Source: a virus. Taken from it: 39,268 bases of DNA. Shown here one piece after another: positions 39,152 to 39,268 of this stretch. A program made the translations under genes and the position numbers. The notes beneath the pieces are model-generated. The model made no database searches, had not been told where the DNA came from, and worked only from the letters and a program-made list of their open reading frames with translations. Position 1 is the first letter of the stretch; the number at the start of each line of letters is the position of its first letter. The stretch spans positions 1 through 39,268 of IMG/VR virus record IMGVR_UViG_3300032177_000031, one strand, 5' to 3'.

Positions 39152-39268
39152 ATGACTTCTGTATGGGTACTGCTTATGATTATACTGACACCAGTATCAG
39201 GAATCAGTTCCACCACACTACTCAACACATTTGATTCAAAGGAAGAGTGTGTAATAGAAAAAGAAAGA
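39152..39268 (+). CDS. small membrane or exported protein, 3' truncated
   Basis: Thirty-nine codons are visible before the window ends. ATG 39152 follows CGGGAGG with good spacing. The first ~20 residues (TSVWVLLMIILTPVSGISS) are hydrophobic and look like a membrane segment or signal anchor. A polar stretch with FDSKEECVIEKE follows, recalling small phage proteins with one Cys near a xxxCxxxK pattern. No family can be assigned. Its own promoter and the terminator before it separate it from the head operon. Confidence 0.6.
   Translation, partial: MTSVWVLLMIILTPVSGISSTTLLNTFDSKEECVIEKER

Overview
The window is about 39 kb of the late, virion-structure region of a T4-superfamily myovirus (contractile-tailed, tailed dsDNA phage). 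The gene order is that of T4: neck 13 and 14, tail terminator 15, terminase 16 and 17, sheath 18, tube 19, portal 20, prohead core genes, protease 21, scaffold 22 and major capsid 23, all on the + strand. The small basic core protein, the duplicated LSK-type core protein, the DUF4815-type tail protein and the IscA gene between neck genes resemble marine or freshwater environmental relatives (cyanophage- or pelagiphage-like) more than coliphage T4. The sequence does not reveal the host. I see no tRNA, integrase, IS element or CRISPR array.

Region 1 (1-20255) is an unusually large receptor-binding and tail-appendage cassette. It holds a 5'-truncated DUF4815-type tail protein, a 78-residue conserved small protein, four tandem paralogous fibre genes (752, 643, 600 and 634 aa) and a 110-aa beta-rich structural protein. 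These are followed by a 1517-aa modular fibre with what reads as a complete seven-bladed beta-propeller, three tandem ~210-aa paralogues, and a 1056-aa beta-helix tailspike. The spike and the 1517-aa fibre share an N-terminal docking domain although their bodies are unrelated. The cassette sits where T4 has genes 10-12 and wac, just before gene 13.

Region 2 (20282-29476) holds neck, packaging and tail genes: 13, an A-type Fe-S carrier (IscA), 14, a 49-residue ORF, 15, 16, 17, 18 and 19. Gene 17 is interrupted exactly in the Walker A motif by a 322-residue intein. The intein has Ala1, a Trp/Cys/Thr triad typical of class 3 inteins, and a LAGLIDADG endonuclease domain. Gene 15 has no ATG/GTG/TTG at its expected start; the best candidate is ACG.

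Region 3 (29484-39086) is the head module. A UUCG-loop terminator follows gene 19, then an HNH homing endonuclease gene, portal 20, a zinc-ribbon prohead-core candidate, an unrecognised 413-aa protein, an Arg-rich core protein, a 132-aa beta-rich protein, a 71-aa protein starting with a T4-like capsid-targeting sequence, protease 21, scaffold 22 and capsid 23. A GAAA-loop terminator closes the module. A sigma70-like promoter then precedes a truncated small membrane-protein gene at the right edge.

Transcription appears T4-like. TATAAATA or CATAAATA late-promoter motifs precede 13, 18, 19, the first core gene, 22, one fibre gene and the 110-aa gene, and one lies inside the HNH gene where it could drive gene 20. 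Genes otherwise abut or overlap at TAATG junctions. No gene-free gap exceeds about 150 bases.
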